Positions 16,305 to 24,774 of a stretch of DNA of 64,000 nucleotides are shown in pieces. Within the stretch, counting starts at the first letter, position 1, and every line of letters begins with the position of its first letter. The notes under the pieces are model-generated. The model saw nothing but the letters and a program-made list of their open reading frames with translations, was not told the DNA's origin and searched no databases. This DNA comes from Arthrobacter rhizosphaerae (GTDB lineage Bacteria; Actinomycetota; Actinomycetes; Actinomycetales; Micrococcaceae), in NCBI RefSeq assembly GCF_023062595.1, contig NZ_JALLAN010000001.1, positions 186,001 to 250,000 of the forward strand, read 5' to 3'. Position numbers and translations under genes: made by a program.

Positions 16305-16706
16305 ATGACAGCCACCGAAACGATCCCGCGAGGATACGAGACCAAGGACTCGGGATCACGCATTCACACCGAGTCCGGCATGCAGCGCGAACCTAAAAAC
16401 GGCCAGCCCCGCTTCGACCTCCTGATACCGCTCAAGGTGCCCTACCACGAGCAACTGCTCACACGGGCGGCGGCCCTTGTGGAGCGAGGAGCTCAAAAGT
16501 ACGACTCCCGCGACTGGGAGCAGGCAAGCACCCCCGCCGAAGCCGAGGAGTTCCGCGCCAGCGCCTTCCGCCACTTCATGCAGTGGATGTGCGGCGAAAA
16601 CGACGAGGACCATGCCGCGGCAATCGTATTCAACGTTCTAGCCGCTGAAAGCACCGCCTACATGATCGCCCACCGCACCGCTGACTCAGACGGGCAGACC
16701 GGATGA
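16305..16706 (+). CDS. dATP/dGTP diphosphohydrolase-like protein (MazZ / DUF5664 type)
   Basis: A 133-residue all-helical protein. Signature segments: SGMQREPKNGQPRFDLLIPL at ~24-43, VERGAQKYDSRDWEQ at ~58-72, and RHFMQWMCGENDEDHAAAIVFN at ~88-109. The EDHAAA.VFN segment provides metal ligands. Relatives include the MazG-superfamily dATP/dGTP diphosphohydrolases of phages, among them MazZ from the 2-aminoadenine phage S-2L. Here the likely job is shaping the dNTP pool during replication. PurZ, needed for 2-aminoadenine DNA, is not in the window. It lies three bases after the nuclease gene. Confidence 0.75.
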   Translation: MTATETIPRGYETKDSGSRIHTESGMQREPKNGQPRFDLLIPLKVPYHEQLLTRAAALVERGAQKYDSRDWEQASTPAEAEEFRASAFRHFMQWMCGENDEDHAAAIVFNVLAAESTAYMIAHRTADSDGQTG

Positions 16707-16904
16707 GGAACAGAGCCGTCAAAACCAACAGCCAGAGTTCGACGATGTTCCGCAACCTCATTCGGGCCGATCTCATCACGTTCCCCTGACCAAAAGACGA
16801 AGCGTGCCGACAAGACACCGACCCGGCTCGGGCTTATCCAGGAGGCCTTCCATGCCTGACCGCATACTGCACGATCGACAACCCAGGAAAGGAAGGCAGG
16901 TGTC

Positions 16905-18770
16905 ATGACCACAACCATCGCACCCCGACAGCAATCACCCGGGCCCGTCGTGCTCAAGCCTTATCAGCAGCAGATCCACGATTTTCTCGTCCGCAAGCCC
17001 TACGCCGGGGCCTGGCTCGGTGTTGGTGCAGGAAAGACGCTCAGCACGCTCAGTGTCCTGCAGACGGTCCGGCCGATAGGCCACATCCTCGTCGTCGCTC
17101 CTGTAGCCATCGCACGGTCGACGTGGCTCGACGAGATCGACAAGTGGGGATTTCCCATCCGAACGAAATCACTCATCGTCAACGAGAACGACAAGAAGCT
17201 GCCGAAGGCCAAGCGCCTCGAGCGCTACCGGGAGGTCTTCTCCGACCCGCCGACGATGTATTTCGTCAACCAGGAGCTACTCACCCAACCCTCCCAGGGC
17301 ATCAAGCTGATTGAGCCGGTGCCCGGGGCTGCGGCTTCACCTGCCCTGGGGCTGGTTTCTCCGCCGGCCCGTGACGTGTTCGGCTCCCTCATGGCCTCCG
17401 GACCCGTCTCCCAGGAAGAGCTTGTCGAGGGTTACCGTGCCGCGGTGATTTCGTCGGGTCAAGCCGCCCCCGCCAAATCAAGGATCGGCTCCTGGATTCA
17501 GGAACTGACCAAGGCTGGTCTCGTCACACGAGAGCAGCATGATTGCCGGTCATGTCAGGGCGAGGGCTGCAAAGAGTGCCGCTTCGGACTTGTCGACCAG
17601 ATGCCCATTCAGAACATCAACGGCCAGGACACCCTCATTTGGCCGTTCCAGACAGTGATCATCGACGAGTCCCAAGGCTTCAAATCGCATTCGTCCGAGC
17701 GATTCAAGGCCCTCAAGATCGTCCGCCCGGCGATTACGCGGCTCATCGAACTGACCGGCACTCCAAGCCCGAACGGACTGCACGATCTGTGGAGCCAGAT
17801 CTACCTGCTTGACCAGGGAGAAGCGCTCGGGAAGAACATCACCGAGTTCCGCAGCCGGTGGTTCATCCCGAAGATGGTGCCCGGCACCACCACACCATCG
17901 AAGTGGATCCCCAACCCAAACGCCGAGGCAGAGATCCACGGGTCCATCAAGCATCTGGTGATGAGCGCGCAGAACACCAACCTGAACCTGCCCGGGCTCA
18001 CAATCCAGAACGAGAATGTCACACTGCCCCCGGACCTCATGCAGGCCTACAAGGAGTTCAAGCGCGATCTCGTCCTCGACGTGGTCAAGTCCTATATTGA
18101 CGAGAACGGGAAGCTCACGCAGAGCATCGCGTCAATCGTGGCCGAGAACCAGGCAGTGCTCACCAGCAAGCTCATGCAGTTCGCCTCGGGCACGCTCTAC
18201 ACGGCCGACCCTGACGACCCGAGCACCAAGGGCCAGTACGAGGTCATTCACGACAAGAAGATCGAGATGGCCGAGTACCTGGTGCGCAACAGCGGCGGCG
18301 ACCCGGTCTTGATCGCCTACCACTTCCGATCGGACCTGGAGCAGCTGCTCCTGCGCTTCAAGAAGTCGGGCATCGATGCGCAGGCCTTCGACGGCTCGCG
18401 CGAAATGGTCCGCCGGTGGAACGACAAGCGGATCCCGGTGATGCTGCTGCACCCCGCGGCGGCCGGTCACGGCCTGAACCTTCAGGACGGCGGCTCGACG
18501 ATGATCTGGTACACGCTGCCGTTCTCACTTGAGCACTATCTTCAGACCAACGGCCGGCTCTACCGCACTGGCCAGACGAAGCCGGTGACCATCCATCGGT
18601 TGATCGCCAAAGGTACGCAGGACGAGCGCATGCCCGGCGTGCTTGCTGACAAGCAGCAGATCCAGGACGACCTCATCGAGGCCGTCTCCGGCGAGGACCG
18701 CATCCTTGCTGCCCTGGAGGAGGAGATTCAGGACGACTTGAACGACCTCTGGGTCTCCGAACGCGTCTGA
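16905..18770 (+). CDS. SNF2-family DNA helicase/translocase with zinc-binding insert
   Basis: A 621-residue SF2 protein starting at ATG 16905 with AGGCAGGTGTC upstream. Motifs: LGVGAGKTLS (Walker A, ~38-47), VIIDESQ (motif II, ~252-258), LTGTPSPNG (motif III, ~283-291), and GHGLNLQ ... NGRLYRTGQT ... VTIHRL (motifs V/VI and SNF2 end, ~523-565). An insert near 212-230 has the pattern CRSCQGEGCKECRFG, a probable zinc knuckle, preceded by a winged-helix-like stretch. SNF2/VRR-NUC neighbours in phages are thought to act on recombination or branched DNA. It probably assists replication fork or recombination processing. Confidence 0.85.
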   Translation: MTTTIAPRQQSPGPVVLKPYQQQIHDFLVRKPYAGAWLGVGAGKTLSTLSVLQTVRPIGHILVVAPVAIARSTWLDEIDKWGFPIRTKSLIVNENDKKLPKAKRLERYREVFSDPPTMYFVNQELLTQPSQGIKLIEPVPGAAASPALGLVSPPARDVFGSLMASGPVSQEELVEGYRAAVISSGQAAPAKSRIGSWIQELTKAGLVTREQHDCRSCQGEGCKECRFGLVDQMPIQNINGQDTLIWPFQTVIIDESQGFKSHSSERFKALKIVRPAITRLIELTGTPSPNGLHDLWSQIYLLDQGEALGKNITEFRSRWFIPKMVPGTTTPSKWIPNPNAEAEIHGSIKHLVMSAQNTNLNLPGLTIQNENVTLPPDLMQAYKEFKRDLVLDVVKSYIDENGKLTQSIASIVAENQAVLTSKLMQFASGTLYTADPDDPSTKGQYEVIHDKKIEMAEYLVRNSGGDPVLIAYHFRSDLEQLLLRFKKSGIDAQAFDGSREMVRRWNDKRIPVMLLHPAAAGHGLNLQDGGSTMIWYTLPFSLEHYLQTNGRLYRTGQTKPVTIHRLIAKGTQDERMPGVLADKQQIQDDLIEAVSGEDRILAALEEEIQDDLNDLWVSERV

Positions 18771-18790
18771 GCTCCAACTCTCGGCGCTAT

Positions 18791-18830
18791 ATCGACGGCG
18801 CAGTCGCCATTGGGTGGCTGCGCCGTCGAT
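18791..18830 (+). terminator. Hairpin after the SNF2 gene
   Basis: ATCGACGGCGCAG (18791-18803) pairs with CTGCGCCGTCGAT (18818-18830). No T-tract, so termination may be partial. Confidence 0.55.
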
Positions 18831-18880
18831 AGAGAGTCCGCTCCCACAGCCAAGAACAACTTCCCGAAAGGAGCGCACCC

Positions 18881-19564
18881 ATGGCCAGATACCACAACAT
18901 CGTGAAGCTCCTGGAGGCCAACACAGGAGCCCGGCGGCTAGCGAACATCTTCGACGACTTCGTCCAAATGAGTGCACTCTCGTTCCGAAATTCCGTCGAC
19001 CCTCACGATCACGCCGAACGTGAAAAGCAGTACCTCTTCACGGCCGGTAGCTACACGCCTAAGCAGCTTGAGCGCTTTACCGAAGCCCTTTCCCTCGTGG
19101 TGATGGCAATGGAGGAAGAACCCGGCGACGTGCTCGGACGGCTCTATATGGAGCTGGATCTGGGTAACGAACGGCTCGGTCAGTTCTACACGCCCTATGA
19201 CGTCGCCTCTCTCCTGGCAGGCATGACGGTCGATACCGTGTCTGGCCAGATCGCCGAACAAGGCTTCGCCCGGGTCTACGAGCCGACGTGCGGCGCGGGT
19301 GCGTTCCTTGTCGCCATAACCCAGGCTATGCGCCGCGCCGGACTCGACTACCAGCGCCAGCTGCACGTCACAGCTGAAGACATCTCCGCCCAAGCCGTGC
19401 ACATGGCCTATATCCACCTGACTCTTCTGCACGTCCCGGCGATTGTCTACCGCCGCAACACCCTCACCCAGGAAACGTTCGACGCCTGGCCTACACCGGC
19501 CCATGTGCTCGGCTGCTGGGATTCAAAACTGCTGCAAACCGCCACCACGACCGAAGGAAGCTGA
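18881..19564 (+). CDS. N6-adenine-methylase-like protein without a visible catalytic motif
   Basis: A 227-residue protein starting behind GAAAGGAG. It has the front end of an HsdM-type methylase domain: GQFYTPYDVASLLA at ~102-115 and the SAM loop EPTCGAGAFLVA at ~131-142, then AEDISAQAVHMAYIHL at ~165-180. The catalytic (N/D)PP(Y/F) motif that should follow ~60 residues later is absent; the protein ends soon after YRRNTL. It could bind SAM without methylating, or act as a Dam-like regulator. Neighbouring genes are nucleotide and DNA-processing genes; there is no restriction subunit nearby. Confidence 0.7.
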   Translation: MARYHNIVKLLEANTGARRLANIFDDFVQMSALSFRNSVDPHDHAEREKQYLFTAGSYTPKQLERFTEALSLVVMAMEEEPGDVLGRLYMELDLGNERLGQFYTPYDVASLLAGMTVDTVSGQIAEQGFARVYEPTCGAGAFLVAITQAMRRAGLDYQRQLHVTAEDISAQAVHMAYIHLTLLHVPAIVYRRNTLTQETFDAWPTPAHVLGCWDSKLLQTATTTEGS

Positions 19565-19565
19565 C

Positions 19566-20249
19566 ATGTCACATCCGGAGTACCTCCACCCTATGCAGCG
19601 TGATGTCGCACTGTTCCACCGCGCCTTCGGGTTGCCCGATCTGATCGGGAACCCCGGGGCGCTGCCGAAGGAACGCATCGAACTGCGCGTCTCCCTCATT
19701 CACGAAGAAGGCATCGTCGAGCTCCGCGAGGCAGTCGACGTGCTTGTCGCCGGAGCCAACGACTCCCCGGTACCCGCCATCGACGCGTTGATCGACACGA
19801 TGTACGTGTCCCTCGGCGGGCTCGTAGAGATGGGATGCAACGTGATGGACCAGCCCGAAGCGATGCTCACGTTGCCGCCGCGCCCTGGACTCGTGATCTG
19901 CAGGGCCGCTGTCGCGGCGACGTACGCCATCGAGAAAAATCTCGAGGCGCTTGAGAGCACGCTGCACGTCGGGGATCGCGAAGAGTCGGTGCGGCTCTTC
20001 TCAGCGATCTTCAACGACGCCCGTACGGCGCTGCTCTGGGCCGGGTTCGATCCCATGCCGTTCTTTGCCGAGGTCCAGCGCGCCAACATGTCCAAGCTCG
20101 GAAGCGATGGCAAGCCGGTGCACTCCCGCGGCCTGGCGCTAGATGGCTACCCAGAAGGCAAAGTTCTGAAGGGACCCAACTACACCGCACCTGACCTGGA
20201 GAAGGTTTACCGCGCCTTCATCGCAGCCAAGCCGCTGCAGAGGGTGTGA
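19566..20249 (+). CDS. MazG/PRA-PH-like nucleotide pyrophosphohydrolase
   Basis: Start at ATG 19566, directly after the methylase-like stop. The 227-residue all-alpha protein has the phage-type MazG-like layout: an N-terminal QRDVALFHRAFGLP, then LRVSLIHEEGIVELREAVD (the metal-binding ExxE helix, ~39-57) and IDALIDTMYVSLGG (~68-81). The C-terminal part contains EVQRANMSKLG and KGPNYTAPDL, also seen in phage relatives. These enzymes hydrolyse nucleoside triphosphates to monophosphates and clean or bias nucleotide pools. Together with the MazZ-like gene at 16.3 kb it gives two pool-editing enzymes. Confidence 0.8.
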   Translation: MSHPEYLHPMQRDVALFHRAFGLPDLIGNPGALPKERIELRVSLIHEEGIVELREAVDVLVAGANDSPVPAIDALIDTMYVSLGGLVEMGCNVMDQPEAMLTLPPRPGLVICRAAVAATYAIEKNLEALESTLHVGDREESVRLFSAIFNDARTALLWAGFDPMPFFAEVQRANMSKLGSDGKPVHSRGLALDGYPEGKVLKGPNYTAPDLEKVYRAFIAAKPLQRV

Positions 20250-20253
20250 ACCC

Positions 20254-20580
20254 ATGGCAATTCCCGTGCTCTCGCGCACCGATCGTGAGTTCCTCCAACA
20301 CCTGGCTTTCCGCCAGGCAGGCCCCGCGGATGAGCCCTGCTGGGTCCACCGGAAGCCCCGCAACCGCTGGCATCTCATCGTCTGGACCATGATGCGCAGC
20401 TACGAAAGGTCGCCCTTCGTCAAGAACGGGAAAACACTCGCCCGGCTTGAAGCCACTGAACTCATCGAATACGGGCCGGAGATGAATTTGCCTGAACCCT
20501 ATGCCCGGGAGCACGGTTCCACCATCATGCTCACCACCGCCGGCTACGCAGCGATTGGGAGCACCGCCGGGCTGAGGTGA
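20254..20580 (+). CDS. Unknown 108-residue protein, possibly winged helix
   Basis: Not recognised with certainty. The order of helices and the ending STIMLTTAGYAAIG resemble the wing region of small winged-helix proteins. The start lies four bases after the MazG-like stop and the end overlaps the next start by four bases (GTGA), so it belongs to a coupled operon. The middle carries many aromatic and basic residues (HRKPRNRWHLIVWTMMRSY). No metal site or membrane segment is visible. Confidence 0.55.
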   Translation: MAIPVLSRTDREFLQHLAFRQAGPADEPCWVHRKPRNRWHLIVWTMMRSYERSPFVKNGKTLARLEATELIEYGPEMNLPEPYAREHGSTIMLTTAGYAAIGSTAGLR

Positions 20581-20756
20581 AAGCGGCCGACTCCCGGATA
20601 CTGCTCGACGAGCGTGCGGCGCTCATGGGCGACCCCGCAGGGGACTGGCAGGTCGACGGTGAGCCGTTCGGTGTCCGGATCGAGGCCTGGCCGCCGGCCA
20701 GCGCCCGCGAGGAATACCTGCGTCGTTTCGCTGAACTGGCGGAAAAGAAACCATGA
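20577..20756 (+). CDS. 59-residue unknown protein, coupled on both sides
   Basis: A frame that starts at GTG 20577 inside the previous stop (GTGA) and ends inside the next start (ATGA). The product (VKAADSRILL ... REEYLRRFAELAEKKP) ends in an amphipathic helix. No domain is recognised. The double 4-base overlap is the main evidence that it is expressed. Confidence 0.5.
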   Translation: MKAADSRILLDERAALMGDPAGDWQVDGEPFGVRIEAWPPASAREEYLRRFAELAEKKP

Positions 20757-20959
20757 GCTTCGTCGCACAATTCGGTGGGCGCTGTGCCGCCCCCAGCTGT
20801 GACCGTCCCATCCGATCCGGGGACGAGGTTGTTTACGTCGACCAGGATCTCGTTCACGACGAATGCGGGCTGGACACGGGCCTTCCGGGACCGGCAACCA
20901 GACCAATCTGCCCCAAATGCTTCACGGAAATGTCAGTCAGCGGCGCATGTGTCTGCTGA
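20753..20959 (+). CDS. Small zinc-binding protein
   Basis: A 68-residue protein with cysteine clusters CAAPSC near the start, HDEC in the middle and CPKC followed by CVC at the end, compatible with one or two zinc sites. It begins within the previous stop codon (ATGA overlap). The N-terminal part (FGGRCAAPSCDRPIRSGDEVVYVD) resembles treble-clef or PARP-finger-like modules that sit on DNA or protein partners. Function unknown. It is one of a series of small cysteine-rich proteins in 20.7-28.2 kb. Confidence 0.6.
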   Translation: MSFVAQFGGRCAAPSCDRPIRSGDEVVYVDQDLVHDECGLDTGLPGPATRPICPKCFTEMSVSGACVC

Positions 20960-20991
20960 CCTGAACCGTCACCAGGAAGAAGAAAACAACC

Positions 20992-21462
20992 GTGACTGAC
21001 CTCAGTAAATACCGACCGCCGGTCGCGGAGCGATGGAGCGAGGGTATGCGTACCGACCCTGTACAAATCGAAGTGCACACGAAGTGGCTTTACAGCGAGT
21101 ACGACCCGAACGTGCTCGTCCCTGAGGGCCGCACCCGCCACCCCTTCTCCCGGGGAGGAGAAGTTACCCGCGCGGATCTGCCCACCGGATATGAGCACAT
21201 GCAGAGCCTGAACGATCACATCAACTCTGCCGTGGCCGCCTTCGGCGACGACAAGGACCTGGTGATCGAGGTGCGTCTCGCAAGACCCGCGCCGTTGCCC
21301 TCGGGGCTATGCGGCAACAAGGCAGACCACCAGCCGCACGACCACCTGAGTGCATCCCTTGGTGCGTTCCGGTGCTCTGCGGACCAGGAAACCCGTCTGC
21401 CCTGGGCAGCTGAACGCCTGCAGTCCGAAACCGACAACGAAAGAGAACAATCCCATGACTAA
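20992..21462 (+). CDS. Unknown 156-residue protein
   Basis: Starts at GTG 20992 with AGGAAGAAG upstream. N-terminal part (KYRPPVAERW ... QIEVHTKWLY) is mixed alpha/beta. The C-terminal part contains GLCGNKADHQPHDH and FRCSADQE, where two cysteines and several histidines could bind a metal. The stop codon overlaps the next gene's start by eight bases. No known family is recognised. Confidence 0.55.
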   Translation: MTDLSKYRPPVAERWSEGMRTDPVQIEVHTKWLYSEYDPNVLVPEGRTRHPFSRGGEVTRADLPTGYEHMQSLNDHINSAVAAFGDDKDLVIEVRLARPAPLPSGLCGNKADHQPHDHLSASLGAFRCSADQETRLPWAAERLQSETDNEREQSHD

Positions 21463-21997
21463 GACCGAGTTGTCTGAGTTCGAGCGTGGAGCCGGGGCCG
21501 CCGCAGAAGCGATGCGACTTTACCTCGTCGACGAGAACGAAGCACCGATGTACGAGATGAGTGTGTCTGAACTCGATAGCTTCGAAGCCGGTGCCGTCGC
21601 CGATGCACTGGCCGACGAACGCCGCCGCGTCGAGCACGAGGGGGAGGAGAAGAACGGACCTGTGGTCGTCCCCTCTGTTCACCGCGTACTGCCCACCGGC
21701 TACGCCGGCTCCGGGCTCGTCGACAAACACTATTTCGAGGTGACCGTCGAATGGCGGGGCACTGATCCCGAAACGCAGCTGGACCGCTGGGCAGTCATGC
21801 ACATGGGTCACTGCCTCTCGGTGGACGGTGTGTGGGAGTACGAACCATTGCCCTCCTCGCGGGACGAGGAATTCAAGCGCCGCTTCCGGTTCTCTTTCGA
21901 GGACGCCCTGCGGCTGGCAACATCTGCCGTCGACAGCGTGACGATCAACGGCCGCACGTTCACCCAGTGCGAGGAGCGCATCGCTGCTGGTTCGTGA
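21455..21997 (+). CDS. Unknown 180-residue protein of phage/plasmid type
   Basis: Start at ATG 21455, with GAAAGAGAAC upstream and an 8-base overlap with the preceding stop. The first 60 residues are helical and acidic. The rest looks like a beta-rich domain (HYFEVTVEWRGTDPE; RWAVMHMGHCLSVDGVWEYE) ending in a helix and INGRTFTQCEERI. I have the impression of a conserved phage-type domain but cannot name it. No catalytic motif is visible. Confidence 0.55.
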   Translation: MTKTELSEFERGAGAAAEAMRLYLVDENEAPMYEMSVSELDSFEAGAVADALADERRRVEHEGEEKNGPVVVPSVHRVLPTGYAGSGLVDKHYFEVTVEWRGTDPETQLDRWAVMHMGHCLSVDGVWEYEPLPSSRDEEFKRRFRFSFEDALRLATSAVDSVTINGRTFTQCEERIAAGS

Positions 21998-22038
21998 CCA
22001 CTCGGCTGCGGGCCCTGCGGGCACTGGCCTCGAAGTCA

Positions 22039-22103
22039 GGGTCGGCGGGGCCGACCCGGGTGTCGGGACAGTGATGTCGGGGGTCGGGCACGTGCCCGAC
22101 CCC
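22039..22103 (+). terminator. Two adjacent GC-rich hairpins
   Basis: GGGTCGG (22039-22045) with CCGACCC (22051-22057), then a perfect 24-bp palindrome at 22080-22103 (core GGGCACGTGCCC), followed by TCTCATCTTCC. The first hairpin is nearly identical to one at 29495-29511. Confidence 0.6.
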
Positions 22104-22176
22104 TCTCATCTTCCTGGTCCGATCGACAGCGAAGCACAAGCGGCTGGAAACAGCCACTGACATAGGAGACCGAGTC

Positions 22177-22569
22177 ATGAGTCACCACCACATCAGCGAC
22201 AAGGGTGAGAACAGTATCTGTGTCGCGCCAGATGACGTCCAGATTGAAGACGGGAGCCCAGTGGTGCAGGCCTACAGCAACCAGACCGGGAAGACCTACG
22301 AATCCTGGGAAGCGCTAATGAACGCCGAGGCCAACGGTCACGTCGTCGTGAGCATCCTGCAGCGCGTTCACCCGAAGACCAGGAAGACCACCGTGTTCGC
22401 CCGCACGACCGGGCCGTTCGCCGACAAGCAGGCGGCGCAGCGCAAGGCAGCTACGCTGCGTCGGCACTGGAAACGCGCGTTGGTAAGGGCACTCGAGGGC
22501 ACCTCGCTCATCGGCGTCCGGGTCGAGCCCCTGTGGATCGACCTGATGATCGATCAGCACCACGGCTGA
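22177..22569 (+). CDS. Unknown 130-residue basic protein
   Basis: Start at ATG 22177 with ATAGGAGACC upstream. N-terminal third is polar; residues ~75-110 (RTTGPFADKQAAQRKAATLRRHWKRALVRALEG) form a long, strongly basic helix that could bind nucleic acid. The end is hydrophobic (VEPLWIDLMI). It follows a probable terminator, so it starts a new transcription unit. No family recognised. Confidence 0.55.
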   Translation: MSHHHISDKGENSICVAPDDVQIEDGSPVVQAYSNQTGKTYESWEALMNAEANGHVVVSILQRVHPKTRKTTVFARTTGPFADKQAAQRKAATLRRHWKRALVRALEGTSLIGVRVEPLWIDLMIDQHHG

Positions 22570-22573
22570 AGTC

Positions 22574-23212
22574 ATGAGCCGAGACGACCGCAACCAGCGC
22601 GGCAGGCATGCCGCCGCGAAAAGAGGCAAAGCGGTTTGCCAACGGCTGACGCCCCCCATCACCAATGCCCCAGCTACCTCCCCGAGGATGACCGATATGA
22701 CCCTGACCATTGCCGCCCGCCCCGCGCCTCCTCGCATTCAGGATCCTCTTGACGCCGTCATGCGCAGCTGCCTGCGTGACGAGGGCGTCTGGAACGAGAT
22801 CATCAGCACTCACGCCGGACTGAACCAGGCCGAGCACTGGTTGAAGACCACGACATCGAACATCGACCAGCAGCTCTCCTTCCGTCAGGCCGAAGCGGAA
22901 ATTCTACGGTTCACTCCGGTGGAGAACCGCGACTCGCTCATCGAGCACCTTGAATGGCGGAAAGGTGCGCTGTACCTCAAAAGCCTCTGCGAGAAGCGCC
23001 TCATTGACCTCAAACTGCTGCACGCTGCGGACCAGAGCCGAAGCGACGCGATGAAGGCCTTGCTCGTGCGTCTTGCCGACGGCGTCCTCGGCCACGAGGG
23101 CGAACGAATCGACGATCACGAGCTCTACGACGCTCTTGACGAGATCACTCTGCCGGGCAAAGACGGTCCAACCCTGCGCGAATACCTCAACCTCCGCGGA
23201 TCCGCCCGCTGA
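22574..23212 (+). CDS. Unknown 212-residue helical protein
   Basis: The first ~40 residues are basic and poorly ordered; a later ATG at 22688 or 22697 (MTLTIAARP) may be the true start, since the upstream one lacks a ribosome site. The remaining part is a helical domain (WNEIISTHAGLNQAEHWL; SLIEHLEWRKGALYLKSLCEKR). The C-terminal segment DDHELYDALDEITLPG looks like a short interaction motif. No recognised function. Confidence 0.5.
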   Translation: MSRDDRNQRGRHAAAKRGKAVCQRLTPPITNAPATSPRMTDMTLTIAARPAPPRIQDPLDAVMRSCLRDEGVWNEIISTHAGLNQAEHWLKTTTSNIDQQLSFRQAEAEILRFTPVENRDSLIEHLEWRKGALYLKSLCEKRLIDLKLLHAADQSRSDAMKALLVRLADGVLGHEGERIDDHELYDALDEITLPGKDGPTLREYLNLRGSAR

Positions 23213-23307
23213 GTCCGGCCCTTCAATACCACCCATCCCAGCACTGCCCCTCACCGCGAAGGGCAGTACGTTATCCGATGCCCTAGTGGCTCGGTGGAAA
23301 GTCCTGC

Positions 23308-23745
23308 ATGTCCACCACCAAGAACCCAGCCCCCATCGCAGCCGAGGACCTCGTCGAGGAGATTGAGCACACCCTGCTCAACCACCGGAACCAGCGGGAG
23401 CACCACCTGCGCCTGAAAGCCCGGACCAACACAGCCCCCGACATCTCAGACCCACACGAGATCACGGTGATGCTCGACGTCACCCTCGCGCTACTGATCA
23501 GGCACCGGCTTCCCATCGACGCCGACCGCGCCGCGAAGGCCGTCAGGACAGCCCGGACCTCCGACGCCCGGGCCTGGGCTGGAGCTTGTGCCGAACACCT
23601 CGCCTCAATCGCTCGGGAGAGGAAATCCATAAACCGAGATCGATCCTGGCACCGCCACCGTGGCGATCGCCCTGCCGCCCCGGCGCACAGCAAGAGAGAG
23701 GAGGCTCTACATGGGCAAGCGCAAACACCAGAGGAAGTCACGTGA
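23308..23745 (+). CDS. Unknown 145-residue helical protein
   Basis: Starts at ATG 23308 after GGTGGAAAG. Residues 1-105 are helical (AAEDLVEEIEHTLLNHRNQ; VTLALLIRHRLPIDADRA). The last 35 residues are basic and overlap the start of the next gene, so they may be an extension without a fold. There is no cysteine cluster or membrane segment. Function unknown. Confidence 0.5.
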   Translation: MSTTKNPAPIAAEDLVEEIEHTLLNHRNQREHHLRLKARTNTAPDISDPHEITVMLDVTLALLIRHRLPIDADRAAKAVRTARTSDARAWAGACAEHLASIARERKSINRDRSWHRHRGDRPAAPAHSKREEALHGQAQTPEEVT

Positions 23746-23914
23746 GTCCGTCGAAGGCTTCCGCGGCACCCAAAATCCCGAGCTCGCACGCTGGATGCAC
23801 CTGCTGCGGAGCTCTTCCGCCGCACAGCGGCACACACCCACGCCCCGCAAGGGCACCCGGCGGGAACGGGAGCGCCAGGCAATCCGCGACCAGCAAAGAA
23901 TCCAGGAGCGCTGA
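23711..23914 (+). CDS. Very basic 67-residue protein
   Basis: Start at ATG 23711, chosen for the strong ribosome site GAGAGAGGAGG; it overlaps the end of the previous gene by 35 bp in another frame. The product (MGKRKHQRKSRES ... GTRREREREQ-like tail) has a very high share of Lys and Arg, so a nucleic-acid-binding or packaging-like role is possible. No domain. Confidence 0.5.
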   Translation: MGKRKHQRKSRESVEGFRGTQNPELARWMHLLRSSSAAQRHTPTPRKGTRRERERQAIRDQQRIQER

Positions 23915-23916
23915 CC

Positions 23917-24714
23917 GTGAACACCACTGCACCAAATGGCTACGACCAGAAGCTCTGGGACTCCATCCCTTCGGTTCGCGCAAAAAAGCACCCTGGCAAA
24001 CACGACACCTACGTCTTCGGCCAGTCCAGTGCCGACGGCACCGCCTGCATCGGCTGTTCCTGGCAGACCCATCGCGTTCTAATCGGCCCCGGTGCCATCA
24101 CACAGCATGACCGCGACATGGGACTGACCCACGACCACGAAACATGGGTACCCCTTGCATCCGGGGCCGAGCAAGGAAACTGCCCTTGTCGAAGCCAGAG
24201 CAGAGATTGCATCGAGGCCGGCCCACCAAAGAAACAGGAGATCGCCATGCCATCACGCCCGGACACTGCAAGCATGTCGGGCGACCCCGTGCATGACGAA
24301 GCGTGCCCACGTTGCCGCCACGTCGGCACCATTGTGTACAACGGCAACTACTGGTGCACGCGATGCCCTTGGGTGATGGCCGAAGGCGGTCGCCCGAAGC
24401 GAATCATCGCGGCTTACCTTCGCCAGGAAAGGGCTAAATACCTGGACCGTGGCGATGCAGAGAACGCCGGACGCATGGAGTTCCATCTCAAGGAGCTCGG
24501 CGTTGCAGTCCACGAAGTGCCCGAAACGCCAAAGAAGCAATCAACGTTCAGCCCTGAGAACATCCGGCAACTGCAAAAGCTGGTTGCCGGGCCTATCGAG
24601 ACCTCCCGAGAAGGGTATGAGGGTGAGCTTGAAGTGACTGCGGTCATGGTTCCGATAAAGGACCTGCAACGAGCGCAAGAGATTGTCACCCGGATCGCAT
24701 CAGCTGTGGAGTGA
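23917..24714 (+). CDS. Zinc-ribbon protein of unknown function
   Basis: A 265-residue protein starting at GTG 23917, two bases after the previous stop. The N-terminal part has KHDTYVFGQS and a CIGC pair. The middle has a classic zinc ribbon, CPRCRHVGTIVY ... WCTRCPW, near residues 130-151. The C-terminal ~80 residues are a helical domain with VMVPIKDLQRAQEIVTRI. The architecture suggests a nucleic-acid or complex-bound adaptor. No catalytic motif is visible. It might be two fused modules, because an internal ATG near 24247 (MPSRPDTAS) could start the second half separately. Confidence 0.5.
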   Translation: MNTTAPNGYDQKLWDSIPSVRAKKHPGKHDTYVFGQSSADGTACIGCSWQTHRVLIGPGAITQHDRDMGLTHDHETWVPLASGAEQGNCPCRSQSRDCIEAGPPKKQEIAMPSRPDTASMSGDPVHDEACPRCRHVGTIVYNGNYWCTRCPWVMAEGGRPKRIIAAYLRQERAKYLDRGDAENAGRMEFHLKELGVAVHEVPETPKKQSTFSPENIRQLQKLVAGPIETSREGYEGELEVTAVMVPIKDLQRAQEIVTRIASAVE

Positions 24715-24774
24715 TATGCCGAACTACTGCCAGCCGGCCGCTATGGTCACCGACATCTGCCGTGAAGGACAGCC

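Noticed and set aside
16305..16706. 2-aminoadenine (Z) genome pathway
   Set aside because: A MazZ-like gene is present, but no PurZ or DatZ gene is visible and the polymerase is family B rather than DpoZ.
18881..19564. Type I restriction-modification system
   Set aside because: Only a truncated methylase-like protein is present; no specificity or restriction subunit is found nearby.
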